Under the pieces are notes generated by a model. It was given only the letters and a program-made list of their open reading frames with translations, searched no databases and was not told the origin of the DNA. Position numbers and translations under genes: made by a program. DNA of 64,000 bases from Ashinkailepas kermadecensis (Eukaryota; Arthropoda; Thecostraca; Neolepadidae): assembly GCA_034440615.1 (NCBI GenBank), contig JAOTOM010005138.1, positions 544,001-608,000 of the forward strand, read 5' to 3'. Below, piece by piece: positions 1 to 13,092 of the stretch (position 1 is its first letter; each line of letters begins with the position of its first letter).

Positions 1-2400
1 GACACAAAGGCGGCCGGCGGCGCCCGGCCGGTGCGATACAGCGCCGCTGGCTCGAACACAATCCCATTCAGTCGACGTGCGAAGGGAAATTCCGGTAATA
101 GATATCGGTATTTAACGTCAGAGGTGGCTGGAGGATGGATCCTTTGCACGCGCACCACGCTGGAAAATCAAGAGTGACATCTCTATCAGACGGCCAGATG
201 CCGAAATGAAAACAAACCGTAGAGCGCGGCGGCGAGCGGCGGCCATGCGAGCGTCTGTTTTTAATGCATTTTTCGGTTGACACGGATTTGAATAAATTAC
301 AGTTTCCGACGAATAATTTTGCGGTCCGGCGACACGCCTGTGTACGAACTTTTCGGATTAAATGCATTGGTGCGTTTTAGTTGCACCCATGGAAGCAGCA
401 GTCTCCATCCAAAATGGCAGCCTTGCGAAGCGCTGACTGCTGCTTCCGTCTCCACAAACCCACACCATGAACATTGAGCGCATGCCATACAAACACCACG
501 AACGTTTCGCGTGCCATGCCTTTGCGATTACCATGGCACTACTTCTCAGCAAGCACACCATCGTCATAACGACCATACATCAGCCCACCGCCACCACAAC
601 ACAAACACATGACAGCAGCGAGCCACCGGGGAGCATGACGGAACCACAGAGCGGATTTGTGTATCACTTTGTGGGGATCATTTTCATAAGGTCTCATTAC
701 GCGGCCCTCGAGTCGCTCGGTGAGCGCCCTCGGCCGCGGTCGGCGGCTCTTCGGCGGCGTCTCGGCCGCCTCTCCCATTCGACGGGCGCGGATTCGAGTG
801 GCTTATTTGGAGTGCTTGAGCCGATTAGCGGACACAATCGCGGCTGCGCCGTCCGCCCGCCGTCCCATTAAACTCTTCCGCTCGGCGTCCGACATCCGAG
901 CGGGCCGGCGCTGGAGAGCGGCGGCGGTCCAACGATCCGACCGCCCGCGCCGGCCGCGGTGCGTCACGTGACCGACGACGGCCGCTCTCATTGGTCGACA
1001 GACAAAGGCGGCGTCTGCCCCGCGCTGGGGTGGTTTGATTGTGACGCGCTGAGAAGCTCGCCGAGCCCCGGCTGCAGTGCCGACCAGGATGTGCGCTCGG
1101 TAGACGGCGTGTCAGGTGTGGGGGGATTTCCGCGATTTCCGCGAACAGCGAGACCCTGGGGGAGGGGCGCGGTCTGGATGCACTTGGTTGTACCACTTTA
1201 AGGACAGGACGTGCTCGATAAATGTGTTTCCATTGGCATTCGTCCTTGTTACTTTGGTTCCAACTGGTGGTATATTTCCCATAACTCGCGAAGCATCATG
1301 AGCTACTTCATGTCTACGGTATGTTGAAAAGATTAAACACGGTCTTAAGCAACTAGTTAGTTCATGTTCTTCAATGCCATTTTACAATATTTCCTTTTTA
1401 AGCGCCACTACAAGTACATGCGTGGTTGTCAGATGAGCTTGAAATTTTGCTCCAGTCACTGGAATCGCTGTTCCGCAAAGCATTTAAGCGAAAAGCATTT
1501 CGCAATATAATTTAACCTTTCATTTTTAGCATTACTATGTACATTCTCTGGACAAACAAGACAGGCTCAACCAGATCCTGAATACATTGAGTAGCTCAGC
1601 TTCATGTTTTCTTGTTTTCTTGTTAAGCTCAGCTTCATGCTTTCATATTTTGGACCTGCTCCGAGGCGCCTTGTGATCTCATGAATCGGTGCAATAGATC
1701 TATCGACCTTTGAGACACCCTCATCAACATTGTTCTCCTAGTAGGTGAATGTTGCCACCATATCGACAAAGAGGGGCCATTTCACAGTTGTCTTGTTTTC
1801 ATCTGTTATTTGTTACCGTTCCTAATGTGCTTTTTCTTAATACAAACGGGGATGTAGTTCGCGATGATGAGATTTTCTATCATTCGTCAGGCCTCCGACT
1901 AGCTTCGCATTATGGAGAAGGGCTGTACCATCTTTTTTGGCGAAAATAAAATGAAATTTACACTTTTGTTCTTATGGGACCCTGCTTAAACTGTCGCACT
2001 TAAGAACTCTATTGAACACACATGGCTAAGACATTCCCCCAGTCACACACTTGTTGGCCGAAGAACGGCCGGCAGACGGGCGGACTTCATTCTGTCTGTC
2101 ATCCCTCTATTCCACGCAAACAACGCACTGCACTGTGACTAGCGCCAATACCGGCGACACCCGCCATTTCTGCCGGTGCCGGCCACGACCCCACACACCC
2201 CCGTCACGCCGCCAACGGTGACCCCGGGTGACCCCGGGTGACCGCGCGGTGACGTCGCGCCGGCCGGTGGGGGGCGCGAGTGATAAGATTTGACGAGCGG
2301 GCGGCGACTTCCCGTCGGACCCGTTCGGGTCGGCTTCCGACTTCCGGCGTCGACCGGCGGCGTCTGTTTGATCGGCCAGTTAGAGCCCACCGGCGCAAAC
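1..2400. other. Upstream non-coding DNA with a GC-rich block
   Basis: No gene could be supported here. Roughly 700-1100 and 2150-2400 are G/C- and CpG-rich, while the DNA between them is AT-richer. Open frames in the GC-rich part are low-complexity Arg/Ala/Pro translations in several overlapping frames, which is what GC-rich non-coding DNA gives. It could be intron or upstream flank of the PRDM-type gene that is visible from 18184. Confidence 0.5.
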
Positions 2401-2411
2401 TTCCTCCCCGA

Positions 2412-2524
2412 CACACACACACACACACACACACAGACCCACAGACAAACCTCGACACACACACACAGACAGACATGCACAAGTACATACGTACAGCCCC
2501 CCCCCCACACACACACACAACAGG
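2412..2524. repeat. CA microsatellites
   Basis: Two CA-rich dinucleotide tracts (about 2412-2440 and 2454-2472, with another CA run near 2505-2520) separated by a short C run. They explain the Thr/His-rich and Val/Cys-rich open frames on the two strands. Confidence 0.9.
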
Positions 2525-2589
2525 AACGGACACACAGGGATGCACGGACACCTGACGTGCGCCCACTTGTCTCGTCTGCAAGTGCACAC

Positions 2590-2682
2590 TGGTCGTGAGG
2601 TTGGCCGTGGGGTTGGCCGTGAGGTTGGCTGTGGGGTTGGCCGTGGGGTTGGCTGTGGGGTTGGCCGTGGGGTTGGGGCTGG
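2590..2682. repeat. 12-bp G/T-rich minisatellite
   Basis: About eight tandem copies of a 12-base unit of the form GGTTGGCCGTGG, alternating with variants carrying CTGTGG or CGTGAGG. The unit length is a multiple of three, so it stays open in several frames as Gly/Val repeats. Confidence 0.85.
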
Positions 2683-2764
2683 TTCGGAGTGCGGTCCACG
2701 ATGGCCGGGATCAACAGCTGGCGGGACGGAGCGACTGTGACCTGGCTTATTGATTAATCGGCGG

Positions 2765-3600
2765 CGCGCCAGTGGAAGACCCTGCCTGCCTCCTGCCTCG
2801 CGGCTCCGGGACTGCACTGTGATCTCCACAGCAGCCTGCCGTGTGATCAGCGGCTTACCAGTGGAAGACCTTGCCTACCTCCTACCTCGCGGCTCTGGGA
2901 CTGCACTGTGATCTCCATAACGTACCAGTGGAAGACATTGCCTACCTCCTACATCGCGGCTCTGGGACTGCACTGTGATCTCCTAACGTACCAGTGGAAG
3001 ACCTTGCCAACCTCCTACCTCGCGGCTCTGGGACTGCACTGTGATCTCCATAACGTACCAGTGGAAGACATTGCCTACCTCCTACCTCGCGGCTCTGGGA
3101 CTGCACTGTGATCTCCATAACGTACCAGTGGAAGACATTGCCTACCTCCTACCTCGCGGCTCTGGGACTGTACTGTGATCTCCATAACGTACCAGTGGAA
3201 GACATTGCCAACCTCCTACATCGCGGCTGCGGGACTGCACTGTGATCTCCATAACGTACCAGTGGAAGACATTGCCAACCTCCTACCTCGCGGCTCTGGG
3301 ACTGCACTGTGATCTCCATAACGTACCAGTGGAAGACATTGCCAACCTCCTACATCGCGGCTCTGGGACTGCACTGTGATCTCCATAACGTACCAGTGGA
3401 AGACATTGCCAACCTCCTACCTCGCGGCTCCGGGACTGCACTGTGATCTCCATAACGTACCAGTGGAAGACATTGCCTACCTCCTACCTCGCGGCTCCGG
3501 GACTGCACTGTGATCTCTATAACGTACCAGTGGAAGACATTGCCAACCTCCTACCTCGCGGCTGCGGGACTGAAATGTGATCTTTATAGCAGCCTACTGT
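2765..3600. repeat. 67-bp satellite array, about 12 copies
   Basis: Tandem units of 67 bases carry the landmarks CCAGTGGAAGACATTGCC, CTACCTCGCGGCTC and GGGACTGCACTGTGATCTC. Central copies are nearly identical. The first two copies (2765-2900) are more diverged and their spacing is slightly longer, as expected at an array edge. The array ends at about 3592 with a diverged copy. Because 67 is not a multiple of three, any translation changes frame at each unit, so the array is not coding. Confidence 0.93.
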
Positions 3601-4524
3601 GCATAAGCGAGACGGTATTGAACTATCGGTTGCTTCATTCACCGGCATTTCGCCTGCGCCGATGCAAACCGCCACCGTCTATTTATAGTAAAAATGCGCA
3701 AAGCTAAGGTCAACGTCGACGTTTGGTGTCAGTCAGATCAACGCACGACTTTCGGTGCGATCAGTTAAATTTGGCGCATCCACGGGGACAGTTCCGCTGC
3801 AACGTTCTATTTTGTAGCTGTTTGGGAGAGAAGACGTCTGTCTCCGCATTTTGCACTTGAGCTCGCTCACCTTGGCGACTAAATGGCAACTGGTCATGCT
3901 TCCTCACGGATGCTTCCTGACGGATGCAGGATTCAGAATGACAAACTATTCATTTTTATGTATAACATATTCTGAGCCCACTACTAAAACTGCTGATGTA
4001 AATTGCACCGGGTAGATGCACACCTTTGAGCAGCTACACGCAGCCTTACGTGATGCACCGCTGAACTTTGCAGTCTTTTTGCCAGCACAGACCTTCACTT
4101 TGGTCTCAGGCAGCCTACGGCTGAGCTTAAGTCCATTGAAATATATCGATTGTTCACTGATTCTCACATGCAGGAAGTTTGTTTGTCCTGTGTTCACTTC
4201 TAATCAGTACGCTAATAATGTGCAAAGCCAAGAAAACTTCACGAATGTTGGGAGTTTGCTGTCCGTTGGGCTGAACTAATCGCGAGAGTTCTAACAATTG
4301 CATATTTGTGCTCAAGGGGCATTCCACCGTTCGAAAGTCGAATGTTCTAGTTTACGGTGGTCAACCAAATCGCCCAGCTCAAATATTGCCGCAGATGCTG
4401 GGGAATTAGTGTGGGTGCTGAAGTGCTCGGAAAAAGCCAACTGTACCACTGACAACTCATCATTGAGTGTTTCGTTGCTCTCAACGGTTAACGATGGTTT
4501 TCTCAGGTTTCACATGAGTGTCGT
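3601..4524. other. Unassigned non-coding DNA
   Basis: No recognisable gene, RNA gene or transposon. Open frames are short and resemble no family I know. Confidence 0.4.
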
Positions 4525-4526
4525 CT

Positions 4527-4640
4527 AACAGGCCCACCTCGGGCCAACATGTGCCGACATTGGCCCAAATGGGGCTAACATGGGCCGACATGGGCCCACC
4601 TCGGGCCTACATGGGACGACATGGGCCGACACGAGCAGCA
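4527..4640. repeat. Short GGGCC/ACATG-rich tandem repeat
   Basis: A run of imperfect units of about 10-11 bases (CATGGGCCGA, CACCTCGGGC and variants), about ten copies. Confidence 0.75.
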
Positions 4641-5848
4641 GGTCCTGAGCGGGGTCATGAGCAGCGTACATCACGAAAACGAATTTCAACTCGTTAAGTC
4701 GGTTGTAACTGTCAGTATTTTGCCAATTTGTAGCGCATTATTTTACTTTTTAATCGGAATAGTAACTTTGCTCAAATTGGAAGCAGTTTCGCGTCACTCA
4801 AATTTGTCTTAATTCACACAAAAATTACTCGACCACCTTGCTTACCTTTTCCTTCGAAGAGGAAACAAGAAAATATTAGGGGGCAGCTATCATTGCTGGC
4901 ACCACTAAGCGTGCAGGGGTCGGAACCCATACTCCCTGTTCCTACGCTGATGATGTAAAACCAATGTGCATTCGCGTACTAAATGCATACTCGGAAGTCA
5001 ATGGCCCATCGGGATGTCGGCAGCGCCACCGTGATGTTCTCCGACTCGCCGGACAGATTAGCAGTGCTTGCGGGAATCAATAATAGGGAACATAAGTAAA
5101 ATAATCAGCACAAATAGGTACCACCATCTCTTCTCCTCCGCTCGGAGACATCACGGATGGCGGCATGCACCGATCGGTGCACTCAGATTCGATATGGTGC
5201 GATTCTGCTCAGGCGCGTCGGCGGCATCTTCGCACGGGGTTAGCGGCAGTCGGCGCGGCCGGCGCGCGCGAGGCCGGGAGACCGGCGCGCCCCGCCCGCG
5301 GCCGGCTGCCGGCTCAGTCAGCAGTGCCGCCGCCGGCCGAGCGGGGGCGGCAGCCGAACGCCGCGCGGTGGCGGGTAAACCGCCGTGTGCTGCCACCTGT
5401 GGACGGACGGCGGAACTGCGCGGCAGCCGGCCGGCTCGTCGCGGTTGGCTCGCGGCGGCCGGTCAGCTGCCGCGCTGTTATCGGCTCGCCGGCGGTGATT
5501 GCGCGCCGCGAGTTACGGTGCCGCGCTCCGCCGGCAGATGTTCCGTTTGTTTTATCAATGAGATCTGCGGAACGGTGGGCGGTAATGGGGTTGGGATTTG
5601 ATTTGGTGGGTCGGTGTGGGGGTAGAGTCGAGAGCGGTGCCGACATCGGTTACTCTGGAATCGAAGCTCGAAGCCTGTGTGGGGTCACAGCGTGTGTGTA
5701 CCATAGAGCACACGGATTGAGCTGGCAGTGTTGATTGAAAGTCATGTCGCATCCAGTCATCTTGCTCCGCCCCGCACCCTGTCCTATTTGTCCTTCTCTC
5801 GGTACTATTTTAATCTTTTCATCTCAGTCTCTGCCTGAGCTGGGGGCT
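4641..5848. other. Non-coding DNA with GC-rich block at 5200-5560
   Basis: AT-leaning DNA is followed by a strongly CpG-rich block (about 5200-5560) and then a return to average composition. Long open frames in the block are Arg/Ala/Gly-rich on both strands and have no domain. I see no gene. Confidence 0.45.
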
Positions 5849-6116
5849 GGGATGGCCAAGTGGCTAAGATGTTGAGCTTGGGATCCGAAGGTCCCTGGCT
5901 CAGCACTCGCACCGCTCGGGACATTTCACAATCCCGCGGCCCACCGGCGACGCAGTGTGGGCTAATGGGCGAAATGGCGCCCATTAGCCGACTCGCTTTA
6001 AAGGCGGCGCAAATGACCTTTATGGCCCGGCACGCCCAAAATGTCACTCTCCCCCCCCCCCTCCATTAGCCGTGCTTGTGCATAAAGTGCGTCGTGAAGC
6101 ACCAAATAAACAAACA
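5849..6116 (+). mobile_element. tRNA-derived SINE (Ser/Leu-like head)
   Basis: The head reads like a type II tRNA: an A-box-like GGCCAAGTGGCTAAGATG near 5853 and a degenerate B-box region near 5898-5910. It is followed by a non-tRNA body with a C tract near 6050 and an A-rich end (AAATAAACAAACAG). A polymerase III-derived retroposon is inferred from this head-body-tail layout. No clear TSD was found, so it is probably older than the SINEs at 17.7, 24.8 and 25.6 kb. Confidence 0.65.
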
Positions 6117-7607
6117 GATAATCGGTCCGAGCTGACTGAAGATGCTTTTATCCAAAACAACCAACCAACTGAAATAAGTTGAATCAGACAAAATAAGTCC
6201 TAGCACATCATGAGCACAACAAAGCGTGGTCTTGTTTCATCCGTGATCATCACAGTTACACAAATAACTCTACCACCTAATACCTGGACGCCTCGAAGCT
6301 AATGAATCTGCTGGCCGTTTCACTAAGCTGGTATATTACTTTTCATTAATCTATGAAGCATAATATTGCAATGCAAGTGATTGACAACTGCACAGTTATA
6401 TCAATTATTTATATCTATAGTCTATGGTCATGCTCTGGTGACAGCGAACGTCAGCAGGCTTGTTTAATCCAAACACTTTGCAAAACAGCTTAATTAAGCT
6501 CTCCAAAAGTTTTCGACAATCAGCTATAACAACAGATAAACCATTATACGTTGTCTTAGAAGACCCACGGCAGGACTTTTCCACGAATTGGGCCAGATTT
6601 TTGGCCTACCTTTACCTCACGTAAGTCATACTTGGGTTTTGCCGATTTGCTTCTTTTTTCCCAATGCATGTGTGGTGTTTTGCACTAGTGGATATTGATT
6701 TTAACCGGACGCAGCTGATTGTTCTGTTCATTTTTTTACCATTCGGCTGAAACACCCTATCAGTGAGCCCAATTTTGCAGTATTTTGAACTGCATGTCCA
6801 TGGTACTAAGAGGCAAAATTCTGGCTGTGGATTACTTCAGGCTCTAATAATGGCATGGCAAAGACAATTAAAGGCGGAGGTCTTGACAACTGAAGTGCAG
6901 TATATCTTCAATGTAGTTGACAATACATGCACATACAATAGTTGACATCCAGTCGAGGTTGCATGCAATAACGAACGCTGAAGCGCTTGCTATACAAATT
7001 TTGCACGTTTAAGCAAATTTCACCCCGGCATTGTGCGGTACAAGGCAGTGCTTCACCGACCATGGATCCGTCACGTAGTTGGGATGAGCGAGCAAATGCG
7101 CATTTCTAATAATAAGAGATCAACGTCGATGCTTCTACGTTCTGGTTTTGACTATATATCCATTGCAAATAAAAAAGAGAAATACACTCAGTACAAGTTA
7201 TTTCTTTGCAAATCAAATGTTGAATTATTTTTGCTTGCTATGGAATATTTATGGTTTACTACTTAACTAATTTGTTGACATGCATGCCAGCACCACCAGA
7301 GTAGCTTCTCAGCGACGCTGCATGGTAAGTGCCCTATATAGTCCCATCCGGCCGAGTCTTAAGTCATCTTTCGTCCGGCGGGGTGTTCCAGCCCCAGGCT
7401 CCAAGAAACTGGGAATCCACAAAATATAAATACCGCCCGGTAGTCCATGACGATTCAGGAAGGCTCCCTGTCCCCTCCCCGGTGGCGTCTTGTCTTTACC
7501 TCCCATTTAAGTCTTTGTGTGGTTTTAGCTCCTGCAGCCGGCTTGTCAGCCATCCTAAAGAGAGGCACGTTATCTTGCCACATGTAAGCACCACATATGC
7601 AAGGGGA
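6117..7607. other. Unassigned AT-rich non-coding DNA
   Basis: No gene or structured repeat was recognised. Bases 7600-7607 (CAAGGGGA) are the probable left TSD of the adjacent MITE. Confidence 0.4.
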
Positions 7608-7904
7608 CAGGCGCGGATTCAGAAATGTGTGTTGGAGGGAGCACATTTCCACGGAGGGACATTCGTCGTCACAAATTTGTCGAAGCAGGAGGGAGAAGAG
7701 TGGGGTGGGGTGCACTCGAGCACACTGAATTTTTGTCTCAAAGAGACGCCTTTTCTTTCTTTTTTAATTGCATTTTTAGCTAAAAACGTTGAGCGGGGAG
7801 AGCGGGTGCACTCCGGCCTTCCCGAAAGGGCGCCTTTCCCGGCTAGATGGGCTTTCCACGGGCAGGGGCACATGCCCTCAGTGCCACTCCTGCGTACACC
7901 CATG
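7608..7904. mobile_element. hAT-type MITE (old copy)
   Basis: The left end is CAGGCGCGGATTCAG and the right end CTGCGTACACCCATG is an imperfect inverted match. The flanks CAAGGGGA (7600-7607) and CATGGTGA (7905-7912) agree at 6 of 8 positions, consistent with a decayed 8-bp hAT TSD. Internal sequence, with landmarks such as ACAAATTTGT and a GTCTCAAAG block followed by a GCC motif, is shared with the shorter element at 37959-38106. No transposase is encoded, so it is non-autonomous. It also contains a GGGGTGGGGTGCAC block that has G-rich counterparts in the other copies. Confidence 0.6.
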
Positions 7905-8733
7905 CATGGTGACGCCATGCTTTTTTGCTGGATGCAGACTAAGATTTATACCTCTAAAGCCCAGTTAATATTGATCTTGATAATGTTTCTGCAATTATTG
8001 CACTTCTGTTAGTGTAATTACTTGTGAACGGCCGAACGTTCCTTTCGCGCGCTGCCAAAGTCCACAATGCATTCGCAGTCTTTGAAGATTCGTTGGAAAA
8101 AATGACGCTATCATTTTAGGGGGAAAATGAGACGAGCTGGTTCGATGCAGATATTTTTATCTCTCCAAAAATATATCTGCACTGAGCCAATTTTTATGAA
8201 GTTCTGAAGATACGACACAATTAGCAAACCTACACCGCCCGTGACCAGAGGCTTGGGTACATAAGTGAACCACACACCTGTAGCTTCAGACTCATCCACC
8301 AGGTGGGCCGGTGGCGCTACGGACTTCTTTTCGCACTTGGTCCCTGACGAATCTTGAGTGCGTCGTTATGCCAATTAGCTTCCATCGTCATTATTGTAGA
8401 TTTGCGCGCAAACTAAACACGATCGCTGCAGACCGACAGAAGCGCAAGGCTGCTCTGCAAGGCTGATCAGCCTGCCCAGATGCACAATTTCGGGCGGAAC
8501 GACCGCTCCCGATCCTCAGCCTGTCGTGGGGCTGAGTGCCACTGCAGCGTGGTCCGCTCAGACTGTTGGCTATGTCGTTGTTATTGGGGGTTAGGGCCGC
8601 ATCAACTGCATGGGTTATGCAGCGCCTGTTGGCTATATCGATTGTTTCGATTGTTGGCTGTTGGCACCGTAAGAGACACCGTGTCAAATTGTTTTGCCGA
8701 CCACTCTCAATCAATCACCATCCATAGTACATC
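7905..8733. other. Unassigned non-coding DNA
   Basis: No gene was recognised. Bases 8726-8733 (AGTACATC) are the probable left TSD of the next MITE. Confidence 0.4.
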
Positions 8734-9010
8734 CAGGGGTGTCATTTTGCATGCGCTAAGGGAGGGGGGGGACTGGCTCTCAAATCCTTAATTCGCTACC
8801 CCCAATTATTTATTTGGCCCACCCAATCAGACCGAAGCTTATCCATCGAGCCCATGGAGCCTTCAGGAATGCTCGAGTCCACCCCCCGCCCCCCACTCAA
8901 CGAGCTTTTTTTTCTCATCCGATGGCGTCCCTCTCCGGAGAAAAATGTCATGAAAAGCATCAACTGCTCCCCCCCCCCCTCCCCATTCGTTTCACAAAGT
9001 GACACCCATG
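8734..9010. mobile_element. hAT-type MITE
   Basis: The left end CAGGGGTGTCATTTTG and the right end, read on the minus strand as CATGGGTGTCACTTTG, match at 14 of 16 positions. Both ends are followed inward by a G tract (8762-8770 on the plus strand, and the C tract near 8970-8980). The flanks AGTACATC and AGTGCAGC (9011-9018) match 6 of 8, as expected for a diverged 8-bp TSD. No coding potential. Confidence 0.7.
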
Positions 9011-10500
9011 AGTGCAGCCACAAACGAGCGTCCGCGACGCCCGCCAGCAGCGACTCTCAAGAGGGGACAAACAACTCGTCGCGATCGCCGGCCGACATCA
9101 AACGAGGCTTCCCACGAGCAGTTGATTAACTCGCCGCTCCCCCGTGCCGCGCGCGCCACTGTATCACCGGCTCCCCGGGGGAGCGTCACTCACGACGGCG
9201 GCTAATTCAGTTTTCCATACGGTTGACATTAGCAGACTGGCAAGTGCATTTGATCGTTCCCCCACCATCAGCGCGCGAGCGTCGGCGGCGACGTGTTGCC
9301 GCCCGCCGACGAGGCCCGTCTGCGGCGCGGTCGGCGCGTCGCTGGGCTGCGGAGACCGTCGCCGGGCCGGCGAATGAACTGGGCGCCCGGCGCCCGGCGC
9401 TAATGCATCCCGCCGCGGACGGCCACAATGGCCCCGGGCGCCGGTCGAGCACACGTGCGCGCCGCGGTCTTCCGGCCGCTTCCGGACAGCGCCGGCGCCG
9501 CCGCCGACGCGCCATTAGCGCCGCTCGCGGCGCATTGTCGCCGAATTAGAGGCGCTCGCGCCACAATGCCCGGCAAAGGGTTGCTTCCTGCGGCGAAGCG
9601 GCGCGCGACGGAGCGTGTAGCCTCCTGCCCCTCCCCGCCCATCGCTCTCCGTGCCCCCGGGGTGAGAGCACGGAGAGGTTCCGAGGTGGGCAGAGGTCAT
9701 TTCCTTATTTAATTATTTATTTATTTATTTCACGATACTCCACGTCAGTGTTTGATTGTTTGCTCGTAATTACCTGTCCCTTGGTGATCAGGTCATATCG
9801 GCATCTCATGCGCCGCTTCAGCAGTATGGACAAGCCACAGGAGCACCCACGAGTGGATGCTAACCAGTCGCATCATCGGTGCTGCATCAACCAGCTACAC
9901 GTCCACAAGCTGCCGACACGTCTGCTGACACCCATTTGTTCTACCGATTGACGTCATTTGGAAGTTTGATGTCATTTCAAGAAACATGCAACAAATTCAG
10001 GACGATTATAGTCACAATTGTTGCACAACGTTGTGGGCTCCATTACGATGCCAAAAAACAATGCAGCACAAGGCATTATATCATCGTACAATATATTAAA
10101 GTAATAATGGCCCAATTAGCGTCCCGTAGTGTGTTGAAGCTCTAGTTTAATAAAGCTTGGAATTGTGTTCCATTAGAAAGATTGTCGCCGGGCAGCTTCT
10201 CGAGCTGTAATTTGCCACCATGGATAGCGCATCATAAATTACACCTTTTTTCATAACGGGTCGTCTTGAGTACTTAATTATGTGTTGAGTTAATTGTCCA
10301 CGCCGAGTCGAGTAGCTGAGCGCTGAACATACGGAGCACGCTTGGACAGCGGCACACGTCACACGCTACCTCATGTGACGACACCAGTCCAGGTTGGTTC
10401 ACTCGTGACGAATTACTGGTTCTCCAAGAGCTGAAGAGCATAAAGGATGGTGCGTGCACCTTGAAACAACGGGCATCGCCAGGGGGAGTATGACATGTCT
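9011..10500. other. Non-coding DNA with a large GC-rich block (9010-9690)
   Basis: CpG-rich sequence to about 9690 ends sharply at an ATTT repeat (9705-9730), after which the DNA is AT-rich. Multi-frame Arg/Ala-rich open frames in the GC block are composition artefacts. No gene was recognised. The block could be a regulatory element or a GC-rich isochore fragment. Confidence 0.4.
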
Positions 10501-10642
10501 ATCGAACTTAGCAAATGCTAACTAAATCAAGGCATTAATGGGTGTATGGGATGTTGGTGGATAGATTGTTTGGAACTATGGATGTGGTGTTGGTTGGGGT
10601 GATGAGTTCTTTTTGCCAGGGTTGTGGTATCTTCCTTTTACA

Positions 10643-10705
10643 GGATTAACATGGATGGGCCCTTGTGACTCTTATTAAGTCTGAACACTTTATGACTATA
10701 TATTA
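10643..10705 (+). mobile_element. 3' end scrap of the CR1-like LINE
   Basis: The segment with GATGGGCCC, CTCTTATTAAG and AACACTTTATGACTAT matches the terminal sequence of the LINE at 44303-47105 (47048-47110). Sequence upstream (about 10530-10640) may be more diverged 3' UTR of the same element. It is a severely 5'-truncated copy, typical of target-primed reverse transcription. Confidence 0.75.
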
Positions 10706-12587
10706 GACAATTCTTGACTTGTGGCAAGAGACAAAGCCATGCTTGGAAATGGTGGTCTGATGGACTCCATATCTGCCTCCCTCATCAGCTTATCTGTAGA
10801 ACTAAAGGTGTTTTCAGACCTTCCAGGGATGGTTTCATAACGTGAAGCAGCACTATGACGGTTGCTGACAGACACTGTTTTCACTGTATGCCTGGGCTGG
10901 TGACAAATGTTCTTTGTAAAGGGCCCATATCCCCTTCCTAGTATATTATGTCAGGATTACATATCAGGAAGGAGATTTAGGCCCCTAACGAAGAAAATTT
11001 GGCGCAAGACCAGACATACACTACGTATTTTCCACCTGAAATGTAGTTCTGACTCGCTAAGTATGGAGATAAGTAACTTCCGCCAGTCTTAGCGGAATGT
11101 TGCATGTCCGAGGCCAATTCGTAAAGCAAACATGCTACGAAAGTGCTGAAGTTATTCTCAATGTTATGATGCTGCCCGTGTCGATGGCCTGTGGCCTGTG
11201 GCCTGTGGCCAGTATCAGCTGTGATGCTTCACGGCACTGTTCGCGTACTAATGTGCATACATTAGCTGTGCATACTTTAGCTGAGGGTAGCACTCAGCGA
11301 GCGAGCAACGTCAGCCTTCACAGGCGAAGGGGCTGTCGGTTGTTTCTGTCCTTGTCATTTCTCTCCCAGTTTAGCTGAACCTACGGAGAAAATACAGCTC
11401 GTTAAGCATCGGGAGATAAATCAATCGGTGCACCGATTTTGTGCCTTCCATCCAGCCGTGACCCCCAGGGGCAGGTAGAAATAAGAATTTCGTGAAACTT
11501 TAGATATCGGCAATCGAACTGATGTGAATGTGGTTGGTTGAGATTGATTCCGCTTTCTACGTGATAATTTATTTACGTGACTTTTTCTAACCCATTACAA
11601 TAGAGCCCGGAAGCTTAATAAGGTTCCTAGCCATCTCTCATATCAGTTCCACAAAAAAATAATAATTTATAATACAAAGAAATACGGCTTCAGTGAAAAA
11701 TTTAGGTCGGAATGTTACATGATTCCAATCGTTGCTCTCAGTCACCTTATGCCTTGGTATATCCGGTGCTAGGCTCTACGGATAGGTGATATCAAGTAGA
11801 CAGCTGATTTTTCACGCACAATCGGCTTTTATCATGTCACATAGCTGCTTTGTTTTTCGGGGGAGCCATTTGACCATTTGAACGGACAATACATGTGAGG
11901 CATTAGACTATTTTCCAGTGTTTTCTTCTTTCACGTGAGTACAGATGGACAAGCGAAGGGCGTGTCACTCATGCAATTGGTTGATATGGGGAAACTAGCA
12001 ACGGCGTAATGTCCCCCACCCCCAAAAAAGAAGCGAAACGACACCCACGCGGAGCAACCTCGCGCTGCGCCGAAGCGACGAAGAGGGCGAAGGGGTCGAA
12101 CTGCAACTCGCTCGCGGTCCGTGGTCAGCGGCCGCCGTTTCAAACCGCCGCACGGCAACGACGCGCGCTTTTTGCGCGCGCGGCCGCCGGCACTGCTATC
12201 CCGAGCTAATTGCCGGCGCAATCACGCGCCGCCGGCGGCGCGGCTTTGTGCCGCGACAGCAGCCATGCAAGTTTAATGAGCGGCCGTGCACGGGGGCGAG
12301 AGGCGGCGATGGGCCGGATGGAGCTCACCGGGCAGCCGGCCGGTGGCCGATGCACGCTCGGGAGAGGCCCTCGCATCCACAGCCGGCGAGCGGTGCACGC
12401 GAGCGGGCCGGCGCGGCAGTGATTTGGCCGCGAGCTGTTAATAATTTAGCGGCCGCGTGATTTTGAATGACCGCGCTGCGATTGGTTCGTCCTCGGCGCG
12501 AGCGGCGCAGGAGAGGGGGTGAGGGGAACGCGTGCTGCGGACGGGCATGGTATCCGAACACAGGCACATGCACGTACACACACAGAC

Positions 12588-12590
<3 letters not shown>
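10706..12590. other. Non-coding DNA with GC-rich block at 12030-12550
   Basis: AT-rich sequence to about 12000, then a CpG-rich block that contains homeodomain-like AT cores (CTAATTG near 12205, TTAATAATTTA near 12437) embedded in GC-rich DNA. No gene supported. This mix looks more like a regulatory element than a coding exon, but that is inference. Confidence 0.4.
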
Positions 12591-12592
<2 letters not shown>

Positions 12593-12624
<32 letters not shown>

Positions 12625-12720
12625 AGGGGGGGTGAGAGAAGGATAGTGAGCGCGATAAAACAGAGGTAGAGAGCAAGATAGAGAACGAGAGAACGAGAGA
12701 ACTAAAGAACAAGATAGTAA
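12593..12720. repeat. GA microsatellite and GA-rich tail
   Basis: A pure GA run (about 12594-12620) is followed by imperfect GAGA/GAAC repeats to about 12720. Confidence 0.85.
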
Positions 12721-12855
12721 CAGAAGTAGATAACAAGGTAATGTGAGAAAGAGGACATCATACTGCGATAATTTGTCCCAGCTATGCTACAGCCAAGCAA
12801 AGCTTAAATTGGAACATTAATTCTAATTCGGGTGAATTTCAGCAGAAAATAAAAC

Positions 12856-13092
12856 AATGGTAAGGACCTCATAACACCCTGGTAAGAACCACACACCACA
12901 ATGATTAGGGCCTCATGACATAATGGTAAGGACCTCATAACACAATGGTAAGAACCTCATACCAAAATGGTAAGGACCTCATACCACAATAGTTAGGACC
13001 TGATAGCAAAATGGCACAGACCTCATAGCACAATGGTAAGGACCTCATAACACAATGGTAAGGACCTCATAACACAAAGGTAAGAGCCTCCT
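12856..13092. repeat. 22-bp minisatellite, about 10-11 copies
   Basis: Imperfect tandem units of about 22 bases of the form ACAATGGTAAGGACCTCATA. Substitutions are scattered through all copies, so the array is older than the 67-bp satellite. Confidence 0.88.

Noticed and set aside
2908..3707. Small proteins with a repeated WKTLPTSYLAALGL peptide
   Set aside because: They come from the 67-bp satellite, whose length is not a multiple of three, so the frame is lost at each unit.
5068..5734. Ala/Arg-rich open frames of 177-189 codons
   Set aside because: Occur in two plus frames and on the minus strand over a CpG-rich block; composition artefact.
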